Assembly (NCBI GenBank): GCA_023450535.1
Contig: JAEXGX010000349.1
Location: 1 to 6,535, forward strand
Reading direction: 5' to 3'
DNA from: Pseudomonadota bacterium
GTDB lineage: Bacteria > Desulfobacterota > Desulfovibrionia > Desulfovibrionales > Desulfovibrionaceae
Length of the DNA stretch: 6,535 nt
Part shown: positions 1-4,509 of the stretch, piece by piece
Position numbering within the stretch: the stretch's first letter is position 1
Layout of the letters: every line of letters starts with the position of its first letter
The notes under the pieces: model-generated
Seen by the model: the letters and a program-made list of their open reading frames with translations, nothing else
Database searches by the model: none
What the model was told of the DNA's origin: nothing
Program-made: the position numbers and the translations under genes

Positions 1-1
1 C

Positions 2-70
2 TTTGTGGAGTATGTGGATTTCTTCCACCAGATATACTCCTTGACATTCAACATCTCCAACCGGCGCTGA
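2..70 (+). CDS. C-terminal end of an unidentified protein (partial)
   Basis: Reading from base 2, an open frame runs in from the left edge and ends at the TGA at 68-70. It gives 22 residues, FVEYVDFFHQIYSLTFNISN followed by RR. Seventeen of 22 codons end in G or C, as in the confirmed genes here, and a + strand hairpin terminator begins 27 nt after the stop. Both facts favour a real gene end. The aromatic-rich tail does not identify a family and I assign no function. A short - strand frame starting MLNVKEYIWW across the same bases is the alternative; it fits the codon bias less well and leaves the terminator unexplained. Confidence 0.45.
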   Translation, partial: FVEYVDFFHQIYSLTFNISNRR

Positions 71-97
71 GATTCCCGTCTCTCTTTTTCACTGACT

Positions 98-146
98 GCA
101 AAGCCCGGAAATGCCACACGCGACACTTCCGGGCTTTGCTGATTCT
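98..146 (+). terminator. Hairpin terminator after the left-edge gene
   Basis: GCAAAGCCCGGAA (98-110) is perfectly complementary to TTCCGGGCTTTGC (127-139), a 13-bp stem with a 16-nt loop. It is followed by TGATTCTTTCCCC, only a modest U-rich tail. The position 27 nt after the presumed stop at 70 fits an intrinsic terminator for the upstream gene. There is no T-run on the opposite strand just outside the stem, so + strand action is preferred. Confidence 0.65.
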
Positions 147-189
147 TTCCCCCGTTCCAAAACATTTTACCCGAACATTTCAAAGCCAG

Positions 190-395
190 AAGCAGTTTAA
201 TATTAAACCTATACATAGCCGGGACACGATGTCCCGGCCATTGCTTTCATACCGCAAGTGGATTGCAGTCACTTTTGAAATAGCGAACTCTTCGCGTGCC
301 GTTAGCTCTTGGCCTGAGACGCCTTACGGAGAAAGGAGCAGAGACACGTTTCTGCCCTGTTCAACTCCATGAGCAATTTTAAAGTTAAATTGCTC
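190..395. repeat. Inverted-repeat intergenic element, copy A
   Basis: This AT-rich segment is homologous to 4321-4467. Bases 191-239 align without gaps to 4322-4370 with 35 of 49 identities, 16 of 17 in the stretch GACACGATGTYCCGGCC. After a 1-nt indel, a second block centred on CCGCAAGTG (252-260) also matches 4383-4391. The ends form an imperfect terminal inverted repeat: 191-207 against 378-394 gives 14 Watson-Crick plus 2 G-U pairs of 17. Inside, 218-226 and 230-238 form a 9-bp hairpin around the conserved GACACGATGT, but copy B lacks it. The middle (about 267-365) is about 60 nt longer than in copy B. The 78-codon frame at 136-372 crosses the element and is not supported. Function is unknown: a MITE-like repeat or a structured RNA module are the main options. 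Confidence 0.7.
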
Positions 396-409
396 TTATT
401 TCATTTCTC
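371..409 (+). terminator. Terminator-like hairpin at the right end of copy A
   Basis: GAGCAATTT (371-379) pairs perfectly with AAATTGCTC (387-395) around a 7-nt loop, followed by TTATTTCATTTCTC. The stem is AU-rich for a terminator and the tail is interrupted by C and A, so termination strength is doubtful. Bases 378-394 can alternatively pair with 191-207, so the hairpin and the long-range pairing exclude each other. Copy B has the same arrangement. Confidence 0.4.
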
Positions 410-470
410 AACGAACATTGCGTTTTCATTGAGAGGCAAAGACACGAAGAATGTTCATTTAACGCTGCGA

Positions 471-505
471 TCAGCTTACATTTTCCGGGTGTCAGTGTAA
501 GCTGA
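471..505. repeat. 10-bp perfect hairpin in the gap before cobS
   Basis: TCAGCTTACA (471-480) is the exact reverse complement of TGTAAGCTGA (496-505), with a 15-nt loop. No T-run follows on either strand (the next bases are CTCCTCATTCC), so it is a poor intrinsic terminator. It could be a protein-binding inverted repeat or a leader stem if transcription starts upstream. It does not match the conserved B12-box pattern of cobalamin riboswitches. Confidence 0.5.
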
Positions 506-542
506 CTCCTCATTCCTGTTCCAGCATTTCATAGATTAAAAT

Positions 543-548
543 TAGAAT
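543..548 (+). promoter_or_regulatory. Candidate -10 element for cobS
   Basis: TAGAAT matches the TATAAT consensus at 5 of 6 positions and lies in an AT-rich stretch. A start about 7 nt downstream would give a leader of roughly 20 nt carrying the ribosome-binding site at 562-567. No good -35 box lies at 16-18 nt spacing (TTCCAG at 519-524 is poor), and AT-rich DNA yields such matches by chance. Confidence 0.25.
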
Positions 549-573
549 AAATTGCTCGTATGAAGGAATGTTG

Positions 574-1311
574 ATGAATCTCCTGCCGTTGTGGGCCGCT
601 TTTTCTTTCCTCACCCGCCTTGTGCCGTCGCGCCTTTTCAGCGAGCGCGACATGGCTGCGTCCATGGCCTGGGCGCCGTTTGTCGGATTTACCCTGGGCG
701 TATTGTCCCTTGCCCCTGTGTTTGCGGGTATTGCCCCGTCATCGCCTGCATTGCGCGCCCTTATCTGGATAAGCGTCATGGCCTGGGCCACACGCGCGCT
801 GCATTGGGATGGATTGGCCGACTGCATGGATGCCTGGGGCAGTGGAGCTCGCGGAGAAAAATTCCAAACCATCCTCAAAGACAGCCGCTGCGGAAGCTTC
901 GGTGTTTTGGCCATAGTCCTGACTTTGGCATTTCAGGTAACAGCCTTGGCTCACCTTTTTGCCGGGCCTTTGCCCGATGCCTGCCAGATCGCGCTGCTTG
1001 CCCCGGCCTGGGGCAGAACAAATATGCTGTTTCTGCCCGCGCTACTCCCACCGAGCTCGGTTTCCACTCTCGGCCGGATCATGGCGCCCGGTTGTACCCT
1101 GCGCCTGGCCTGCGCCTGGCTGGCGGCTCTGCTCATCATCTGTACTATTTTTACAGGCATGCGCGTGACCATGACCGCTCTGGCTCTTTCCCTTACCGCC
1201 CAGTTTTTTTTGTACCGCCTGGCCCGGCGCGAAAATGGCTTTAATGGTGATTTTCTCGGAGCATCCTGCATATTTTGCGAAAGTGCGCTGCTCATTTCCC
1301 CCCTGCTCTGA
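574..1311 (+). CDS. cobS: Adenosylcobinamide-GDP ribazoletransferase (cobalamin synthase)
   Basis: CobS is an integral membrane enzyme that joins adenosylcobinamide-GDP with alpha-ribazole (or its phosphate), the last part of nucleotide-loop assembly in coenzyme B12 synthesis. The 245-residue product matches the usual length of about 250. Family motifs are visible: the acidic DGLADCMDAWG at 79-89, KDSRCGSFG at 102-110, and FNGDFLGA with a downstream Glu near the C-terminus (223-237). About six hydrophobic segments alternate with these loops. An ATG at 568 is in frame, but GAAGGA (562-567) would touch it; the ATG at 574 has a 6-nt spacing and is preferred. No other cobalamin gene is in view, and no riboswitch is recognisable upstream. 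The gap to the next gene is 66 nt with no clear terminator, so readthrough into the zap genes is possible. Confidence 0.93.
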   Translation: MNLLPLWAAFSFLTRLVPSRLFSERDMAASMAWAPFVGFTLGVLSLAPVFAGIAPSSPALRALIWISVMAWATRALHWDGLADCMDAWGSGARGEKFQTILKDSRCGSFGVLAIVLTLAFQVTALAHLFAGPLPDACQIALLAPAWGRTNMLFLPALLPPSSVSTLGRIMAPGCTLRLACAWLAALLIICTIFTGMRVTMTALALSLTAQFFLYRLARRENGFNGDFLGASCIFCESALLISPLL

Positions 1312-1377
1312 AAATCGTTTCCAGAAAAAGCACTCCTTACCCTTGATTATCTGTCGAATCGGCGTTAGTTAAAAGGC

Positions 1378-1629
1378 ATGGAACTACTGGAACTGTTAGA
1401 ACAACGAGTGGAAGCCCTGCTTTCCGAAGTGGAAGGCCTCCGCGATGAGAATTGCCTCCTCCTTGAGGAAGTGGCAACTCTTCAGCATAAGGTTGAGGAT
1501 ACCGACGAATTGCGTCGTCAATTGGCACAGGAACAAGAAGTGCGGGCTGACGCGCTGGCTCGGGTAGATAAGCTGTTGAAGCGTATCGAGGGCACACTTG
1601 CCCACAACGAAGCTTCAACACAGGCATAG
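1378..1629 (+). CDS. zapB: ZapB-like coiled-coil cell division protein
   Basis: The 83-residue product is small, acidic and almost wholly alpha-helical in character. Leu, Val and Ile recur at heptad spacing from residue 3 to about 70 (MELLELLEQRVEALLSEVEG onward), as in a parallel coiled coil. ZapB is a short coiled-coil protein of about 80 residues that binds ZapA and bridges the FtsZ ring to the nucleoid terminus region. Direct identity is weak because coiled coils resemble one another; the call rests mainly on length, composition and the zapA gene 24 nt downstream. The start is uncertain: AAAAGG (1371-1376) sits only 1 nt from the ATG and no better site is visible. TTGATT (about 1343-1348) could be a -35 box, but the partner 17 nt later (TAGTTA) is weak. 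Confidence 0.7.
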   Translation: MELLELLEQRVEALLSEVEGLRDENCLLLEEVATLQHKVEDTDELRRQLAQEQEVRADALARVDKLLKRIEGTLAHNEASTQA

Positions 1630-1630
1630 C

Positions 1631-1646
1631 ACCGCCCTCGGGCGGT
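1631..1646 (+). promoter_or_regulatory. GC-rich hairpin just before the zapA start
   Basis: ACCGCC (1631-1636) pairs with GGCGGT (1641-1646) around a CTCG loop. It starts 1 nt after the zapB-like stop codon and ends 7 nt before the zapA ATG, where a Shine-Dalgarno sequence would be expected. There is no T-run, so it is not a terminator. It may influence coupling between the two reading frames, which is inference only. Confidence 0.4.
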
Positions 1647-1653
1647 TCGCGCC

Positions 1654-1938
1654 ATGCAAAACTATAACCTCAACATCTTTGAGCTGGAAGTCTCTTTCAA
1701 GACGGAAGCGGAGCCGGAGCGGGTGCAAAAAGCCTGCGCCTACGCCGAAACCCTGTATGAGGCACTTAAGCTCCACGGAAGCCATTTGGGCAGAGACAGA
1801 CTGCTGACGATTCTCGTATTGGGAATCACAGACGATTTGTTACAACTGAAACAGCAGACCGCAGAACGGGATGAACGCCTGAAAGCGCTGCTGGAGTTCA
1901 TAGACAAGCAGGAACATCCGGTCACGCCCGAAGGCTGA
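1654..1938 (+). CDS. zapA: Cell division protein ZapA
   Basis: ZapA is a cytoplasmic protein that binds FtsZ and promotes bundling of FtsZ filaments at the division site. The 94-residue product has the family layout. A short N-terminal beta segment (NYNLNIFELEVSFKTEAE, residues 3-20) leads into a helix starting PERVQKACAYAETLYEALK. The conserved hydrophobic helix LTILVLGITDDLLQLK (51-66) follows, then a charged coiled-coil tail through which ZapA oligomerises. The ATG at 1654 lacks a visible Shine-Dalgarno sequence; the GC hairpin at 1631-1646 lies there instead, so translation may depend on coupling to the upstream reading frame. The 6S RNA gene begins about 12 nt after the stop, the same neighbour order as zapA-ssrS in enterobacteria. 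Confidence 0.87.
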   Translation: MQNYNLNIFELEVSFKTEAEPERVQKACAYAETLYEALKLHGSHLGRDRLLTILVLGITDDLLQLKQQTAERDERLKALLEFIDKQEHPVTPEG

Positions 1939-1949
1939 CCGAATGCAGG

Positions 1950-2130
1950 AATTCCCTGAAATGTTCGTGGGATGCGACGGTGCCGGCCTCACATTCGTCG
2001 TTAGGGAGCCGGTCGCCGAAGTGGTGTTCATGCCCGGTTCGCCGGGAAGTCTGAAGCTTTGGCCAGGCCCCCACCCTGGGACACCAGGTCTCGTGCTCGC
2101 GCATCTCACGGCATTTCGGGGATCTTTTTT
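1950..2130 (+). ncRNA. ssrS: 6S RNA
   Basis: 6S RNA mimics an open promoter and binds the housekeeping-sigma form of RNA polymerase, lowering transcription when growth slows. The 5' end ATTCCCTGAAATGTTCG (1951-1967) closely resembles the E. coli 5' end (ATTTCTCTGAGATGTTCG). The 3' end CGGCATTTCGGGGAT (2109-2123) resembles CGGCATCTCGGAGATT. These ends pair as the closing stem (1951-1963 with 2112-2123). The apical stem-loop is also recognisable: CATGCCCGGTTCGCCGGGAA (2029-2048), a 5-bp stem capped by TTCG, corresponds to CATGCTCGGTCCGTCCGAGAA. The region of about 180 nt has the usual length. TTTTTT (2125-2130) just after the closing stem could end transcription. Location directly behind zapA is a known 6S context. 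No clear promoter is visible, so the RNA may be processed from a zapA transcript. Ends are approximate. Small reading frames across it are not genes. Confidence 0.88.
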
Positions 2131-2298
2131 CCATATCGTCTTTTTGTAGCAAGCGATCCGCTTCACGCGGGTCGTGCTCTCTTCCTTTGCTTCCCGGCCA
2201 TGCCGTGGTTCCATCCCGCAGGCGTGCGATTGCCCGCCACCGGGGCTGTTTCGGCATGCAATCGGGCATATGCCCGTTAACATAGCGAGGGGAGAATC
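2131..2298 (+). other. Leader and intergenic region before rny
   Basis: These 168 nt hold no convincing gene or clear sigma-70 promoter. Visible structure: GATCCGC (2154-2160) can pair with GCGGGTC (2166-2172) with one G-U pair around TTCAC, and a perfect 14-bp palindrome lies at 2263-2276. The rny ribosome-binding site GAGGGGAG is at 2287-2294. Confidence 0.4.
2263..2276. promoter_or_regulatory. 14-bp perfect palindrome upstream of rny
   Basis: CGGGCATATGCCCG reads identically on both strands and lies 22 nt before the rny start codon, just ahead of its ribosome-binding site. As DNA it could be an operator for a dimeric regulator; as RNA it can form at most a short tight stem. No regulator can be named from the sequence. 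Confidence 0.4.
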
Positions 2299-3867
2299 AT
2301 GATCATCAGTGTATTTTTTCTCGGCCTGGGCATTGCCGGCGTTCTTATTGCCGGCCTGCTTGCAGGCTGTTTTGTTCAACGCCACCTGAATACAAAGCGC
2401 ATAGGCGATGCCAATGATCTGGCTCGCCGCATTGTCGAAGAAGCCCGCAAGGAAGCCCAGGCCCAAAAGAAAGAAATTCTGGTGCAGGGGCAGGACGAGC
2501 TTTTCAACCAGAAGCGGGAACTGGAAAACGAATACAAGGAACAGGAACGGGAGCTGAAAGGTCGCGAAAAGAAACTGCAGGATATGAGCGAGCGCATGGA
2601 AGAAAAAATGGAGCGCCTCACTCAGAAGGAACAGGATCTGCTGTTGCAGGAACGCGATCAAACCCGTAAGGAACGCCACCTCGAAGAACAGGAAGAAAAG
2701 CTTTCCTCCCAGATGGTAGAGCAGGAACGCCGCCTTCAGGAAGTTTCCGGTCTTACGGTGGAAGAAGCCAAGACGCGCCTTTTTGAGGAAATTGAATCCC
2801 GTACCCGGCACGAAGCTGCCAAGATGATGCGCCATATTGAGAGCGAAGCGCGTGAGGCCGCCGACCGCAAAGCACGGGAAATTCTTGCATGTGCCATCCA
2901 ACGCTACGCCGGCGATTATGTGGGCGAACAGACCGTCACCGCCGTGACCTTGCCCAGCGAAGACATGAAAGGGCGGATCATCGGCCGTGAAGGACGCAAT
3001 ATCCGCGCTCTGGAAGCCGCTACCGGCGTTGATCTGATTATCGACGACACACCCGAAACCGTCATTCTTTCCGCCTACAGTCCCATCCGCCGCCAGGTGG
3101 CGCGTATGGCATTGGAACGCCTCATCCAGGACGGCCGCATCCATCCGGCCCGCATTGAAGATATCGTGCACAAATGCGAGCAGGAACTGGACGTGCAGGT
3201 ACGAGAAGTGGGCGAACAGGCCACGTTTGACGCTGGCGTGCACGGTATCCACCCCGATATCGTACGGCTGCTCGGCCAACTTAAATACCGCACCAGCTTC
3301 ACCCAGAACGTGCTTCAGCATTCTCTTGAGGTGTCTGCGCTGTGCGGCATGATGGCCGCCGAGCTGGGCATGGATATCAAGCGGGCCAAGCGCGCAGGAT
3401 TGCTGCACGACATAGGCAAGGCCGTAGATCACGAAGTGGAAGGCTCCCACGCCGTTATAGGTGCGGATATCGCCAAAAAATACGGCGAAGGCAAGGATAT
3501 CATTCACGCCATTGCCGCCCACCATGAGGACGTCCGGCCTGAGACCGCCATGGCGGTTCTGGTTCAGGCGGCGGACTCTCTGTCCGGAGCACGCCCCGGT
3601 GCACGCAAAGAATTGCTGGAAAACTACGTCAAGCGTCTGGAAGATCTGGAAAACATTGCCACGGCGTTCGACGGCGTTTCCAAGGCCTACGCCATTCAAG
3701 CCGGACGCGAACTCCGCGTTATGGTCAATTCCGATAACGTGGATGATGACTCCACTTACTTGCTGTGCAAGGATATTGCGGGCAAGATTGAAGAAAACCT
3801 TACATACCCCGGCCAAATCCGCGTTACGGTCATCCGCGAGCGCCGCGCCGTGGGTTTTGCCAAATAG
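2299..3867 (+). CDS. rny: Ribonuclease Y
   Basis: RNase Y is a membrane-anchored endoribonuclease that starts decay and processing of many RNAs, cutting single-stranded regions. The 522-residue product matches the family's length of about 520. Domains in order: an N-terminal membrane anchor (about residues 3-25), a long charged coiled coil (about 35-200, very rich in Glu, Lys, Gln and Arg), a KH RNA-binding domain with the GXXG loop in GRIIGREGRN (225-234), and an HD metal-dependent domain. HD-domain residues visible are H341 (VLQHSLEVS), the HD pair H370-D371 in LLHDIGKAVDHE, H384, H408-H409 and D426. The C-terminal part is complete through VTVIRERRAV. GAGGGGAG (2287-2294) is a strong ribosome-binding site with proper spacing. 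The gene lies between 6S RNA and hisI, whose start is 10 nt past its stop. The opposite strand is open for 733 codons here, judged a codon-bias artefact. Confidence 0.97.
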   Translation: MIISVFFLGLGIAGVLIAGLLAGCFVQRHLNTKRIGDANDLARRIVEEARKEAQAQKKEILVQGQDELFNQKRELENEYKEQERELKGREKKLQDMSERMEEKMERLTQKEQDLLLQERDQTRKERHLEEQEEKLSSQMVEQERRLQEVSGLTVEEAKTRLFEEIESRTRHEAAKMMRHIESEAREAADRKAREILACAIQRYAGDYVGEQTVTAVTLPSEDMKGRIIGREGRNIRALEAATGVDLIIDDTPETVILSAYSPIRRQVARMALERLIQDGRIHPARIEDIVHKCEQELDVQVREVGEQATFDAGVHGIHPDIVRLLGQLKYRTSFTQNVLQHSLEVSALCGMMAAELGMDIKRAKRAGLLHDIGKAVDHEVEGSHAVIGADIAKKYGEGKDIIHAIAAHHEDVRPETAMAVLVQAADSLSGARPGARKELLENYVKRLEDLENIATAFDGVSKAYAIQAGRELRVMVNSDNVDDDSTYLLCKDIAGKIEENLTYPGQIRVTVIRERRAVGFAK

Positions 3868-3877
3868 AGTCGCCGCT

Positions 3878-4321
3878 ATGAATTCACCTTGTACCGTCTC
3901 TCTCGATTTCAGGCCCGATTTCTCCCACCCGTCCGCCCCGCAATGCGCAGGGCGGGCCTTGGTGGCTGCCATTGCCCAGGACGCCACCAGCGGCGAAGTG
4001 CTCATGTTGGGCTGGATGGACGAAGAAGCCTGGAACGCCACCCTCGCAACCGGTGAAGCTCACTACTTCAGCCGTAGCCGCGCAAAGCTCTGGCACAAGG
4101 GAGAAAGCTCCGGCAATGTGCAGAAAGTCAGGGCTATTCGTCTTGACTGCGACGCGGACGCCGTGGTGCTGGAAGTGGAACAGATCGGAGGCGCAGCCTG
4201 TCACGAAGGATATCGATCCTGTTTTTTCCGCCGGGCGGAGCTTTTACCAGAACCCCCTACAGGCAGAGAAGTAAAGATTTGTTGCCCCCGTATTTTTGAT
4301 CCTGCCAAGGTTTATGCCTAG
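3878..4321 (+). CDS. hisI: Phosphoribosyl-AMP cyclohydrolase
   Basis: HisI opens the adenine ring of phosphoribosyl-AMP, the third step of histidine synthesis, in the cytoplasm. The 147-residue product is monofunctional: there is no C-terminal HisE pyrophosphatase domain. Family signatures are AIAQDATSGEVLMLGWMDEE (31-50), HYFSRSR (62-68), LWHKGESSGN (71-80), the acidic metal site DCDAD (90-94, with D90, D92 and D94 expected to bind Mg2+), and CHEGYRSC (108-115). C91, C108 and C115 are the expected zinc ligands. The frame is open upstream to 3461 inside rny, but homology begins only after the ATG at 3878; that upstream part is a shadow of rny. The ribosome-binding site is weak, and the 10-nt gap to rny suggests cotranscription and coupling. 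The TAG stop overlaps the first base of inverted-repeat copy B, which separates hisI from hisG. Confidence 0.95.
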   Translation: MNSPCTVSLDFRPDFSHPSAPQCAGRALVAAIAQDATSGEVLMLGWMDEEAWNATLATGEAHYFSRSRAKLWHKGESSGNVQKVRAIRLDCDADAVVLEVEQIGGAACHEGYRSCFFRRAELLPEPPTGREVKICCPRIFDPAKVYA

Positions 4322-4467
4322 AGCAGTGAAACATTGAAATTATGCCTGACAAAGACACGATGTTCCGGCCCACCGATTTCACGCCGCAAGTGAATTGCGC
4401 CTGTTCCGGCTTTACACGGAGCCTCGTTTCACTCGATTTTATAGAGCATTTCAATGTGGAAATGCTC
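4321..4467. repeat. Inverted-repeat intergenic element, copy B
   Basis: This 147-nt segment fills most of the hisI-hisG gap and is homologous to copy A at 190-395 (35 of 49 identities in the left part, plus the CCGCAAGTG block at 4383-4391). Its ends form a 20-nt terminal inverted repeat: 4321-4340 against the reverse complement of 4448-4467 agrees at 16 of 20 positions, including ten in a row (ACATTGAAAT with ATTTCAATGT). The TIR sequences differ between copies A and B, yet left and right arms match within each copy, as expected if pairing is maintained. A 45-codon frame (4342-4479) spans it, but its frame is not kept in copy A because of a 1-nt indel, so coding is unlikely. TGTTCCGGC occurs twice inside (4361 and 4402). 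It is either a MITE-like repeat or a structured RNA module; no transposase is present. Confidence 0.72.
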
Positions 4468-4488
4468 TCTCTATTTTAATCATTTTGT
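4443..4488 (+). terminator. Terminator-like hairpin between hisI and hisG
   Basis: AGAGCATTT (4443-4451) pairs perfectly with AAATGCTCT (4460-4468), a 9-bp stem with an 8-nt loop, followed by the T-rich CTCTCTATTTTAATCATTTT. It is suited to ending the rny-hisI transcript or acting as an attenuator about 20 nt before hisG. Bases 4448-4457 can instead pair perfectly with 4331-4340, which would break the hairpin. The stem is AU-rich in part, so strength is uncertain. Confidence 0.5.
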
Positions 4489-4509
4489 TCTTTTAAAGGA
4501 GTTGCGCTC

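Larger units (their letters stand above)
409..557. repeat. Possible degraded third copy of the intergenic element
   Basis: CAAAGACACGA at 437-447, followed three bases later by ATGTTC (451-456), matches CAAAGACACGATGTTC of copy B (4350-4365) apart from the inserted bases. GAACATTG (413-420) resembles GAAACATTG (4328-4336), about 20 nt before GACACG in both. The segment ends in AAATTGCTC (549-557), identical to the right end of copy A (387-395). Its left terminal repeat is not clear and the CCGCAAGTG block is missing, so this is a tentative, diverged relative. No gene is supported here. Confidence 0.3.

Noticed and set aside
262..330. Cobalamin riboswitch in the cobS leader
   Set aside because: GGCCTGAGACGCC (311-323) has a loose resemblance to part of the B12 box, but the surrounding conserved blocks are not present.
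136..372. 78-codon + strand frame before cobS
   Set aside because: It starts inside the terminator hairpin, crosses the repeat element, and has no ribosome-binding site. The homologous part of copy B is in a different frame after the indel, so the protein is not conserved.
1943..2280. Small + and - strand reading frames across 6S RNA and its downstream gap
   Set aside because: The region matches 6S RNA in both ends and the apical loop; the frames show no protein motifs or ribosome-binding sites.
3461..3877. Upstream extension of the hisI frame inside rny
   Set aside because: HisI similarity begins only after the ATG at 3878; the upstream residues are an out-of-frame reading of the RNase Y HD domain.
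1840..4041. 733-codon open frame on the - strand opposite rny and hisI
   Set aside because: It lies antisense to a complete, motif-rich RNase Y gene and across 6S RNA. Its Phe/Leu-rich stretches mirror the Glu/Lys codons of the coiled coil, and it shows no recognisable domain. Codon bias on the + strand explains the absence of stops.
4342..4479. 45-codon frame spanning element copy B
   Set aside because: There is no ribosome-binding site. The frame is not preserved in copy A, and the sequence is better explained by inverted repeats and a terminator.
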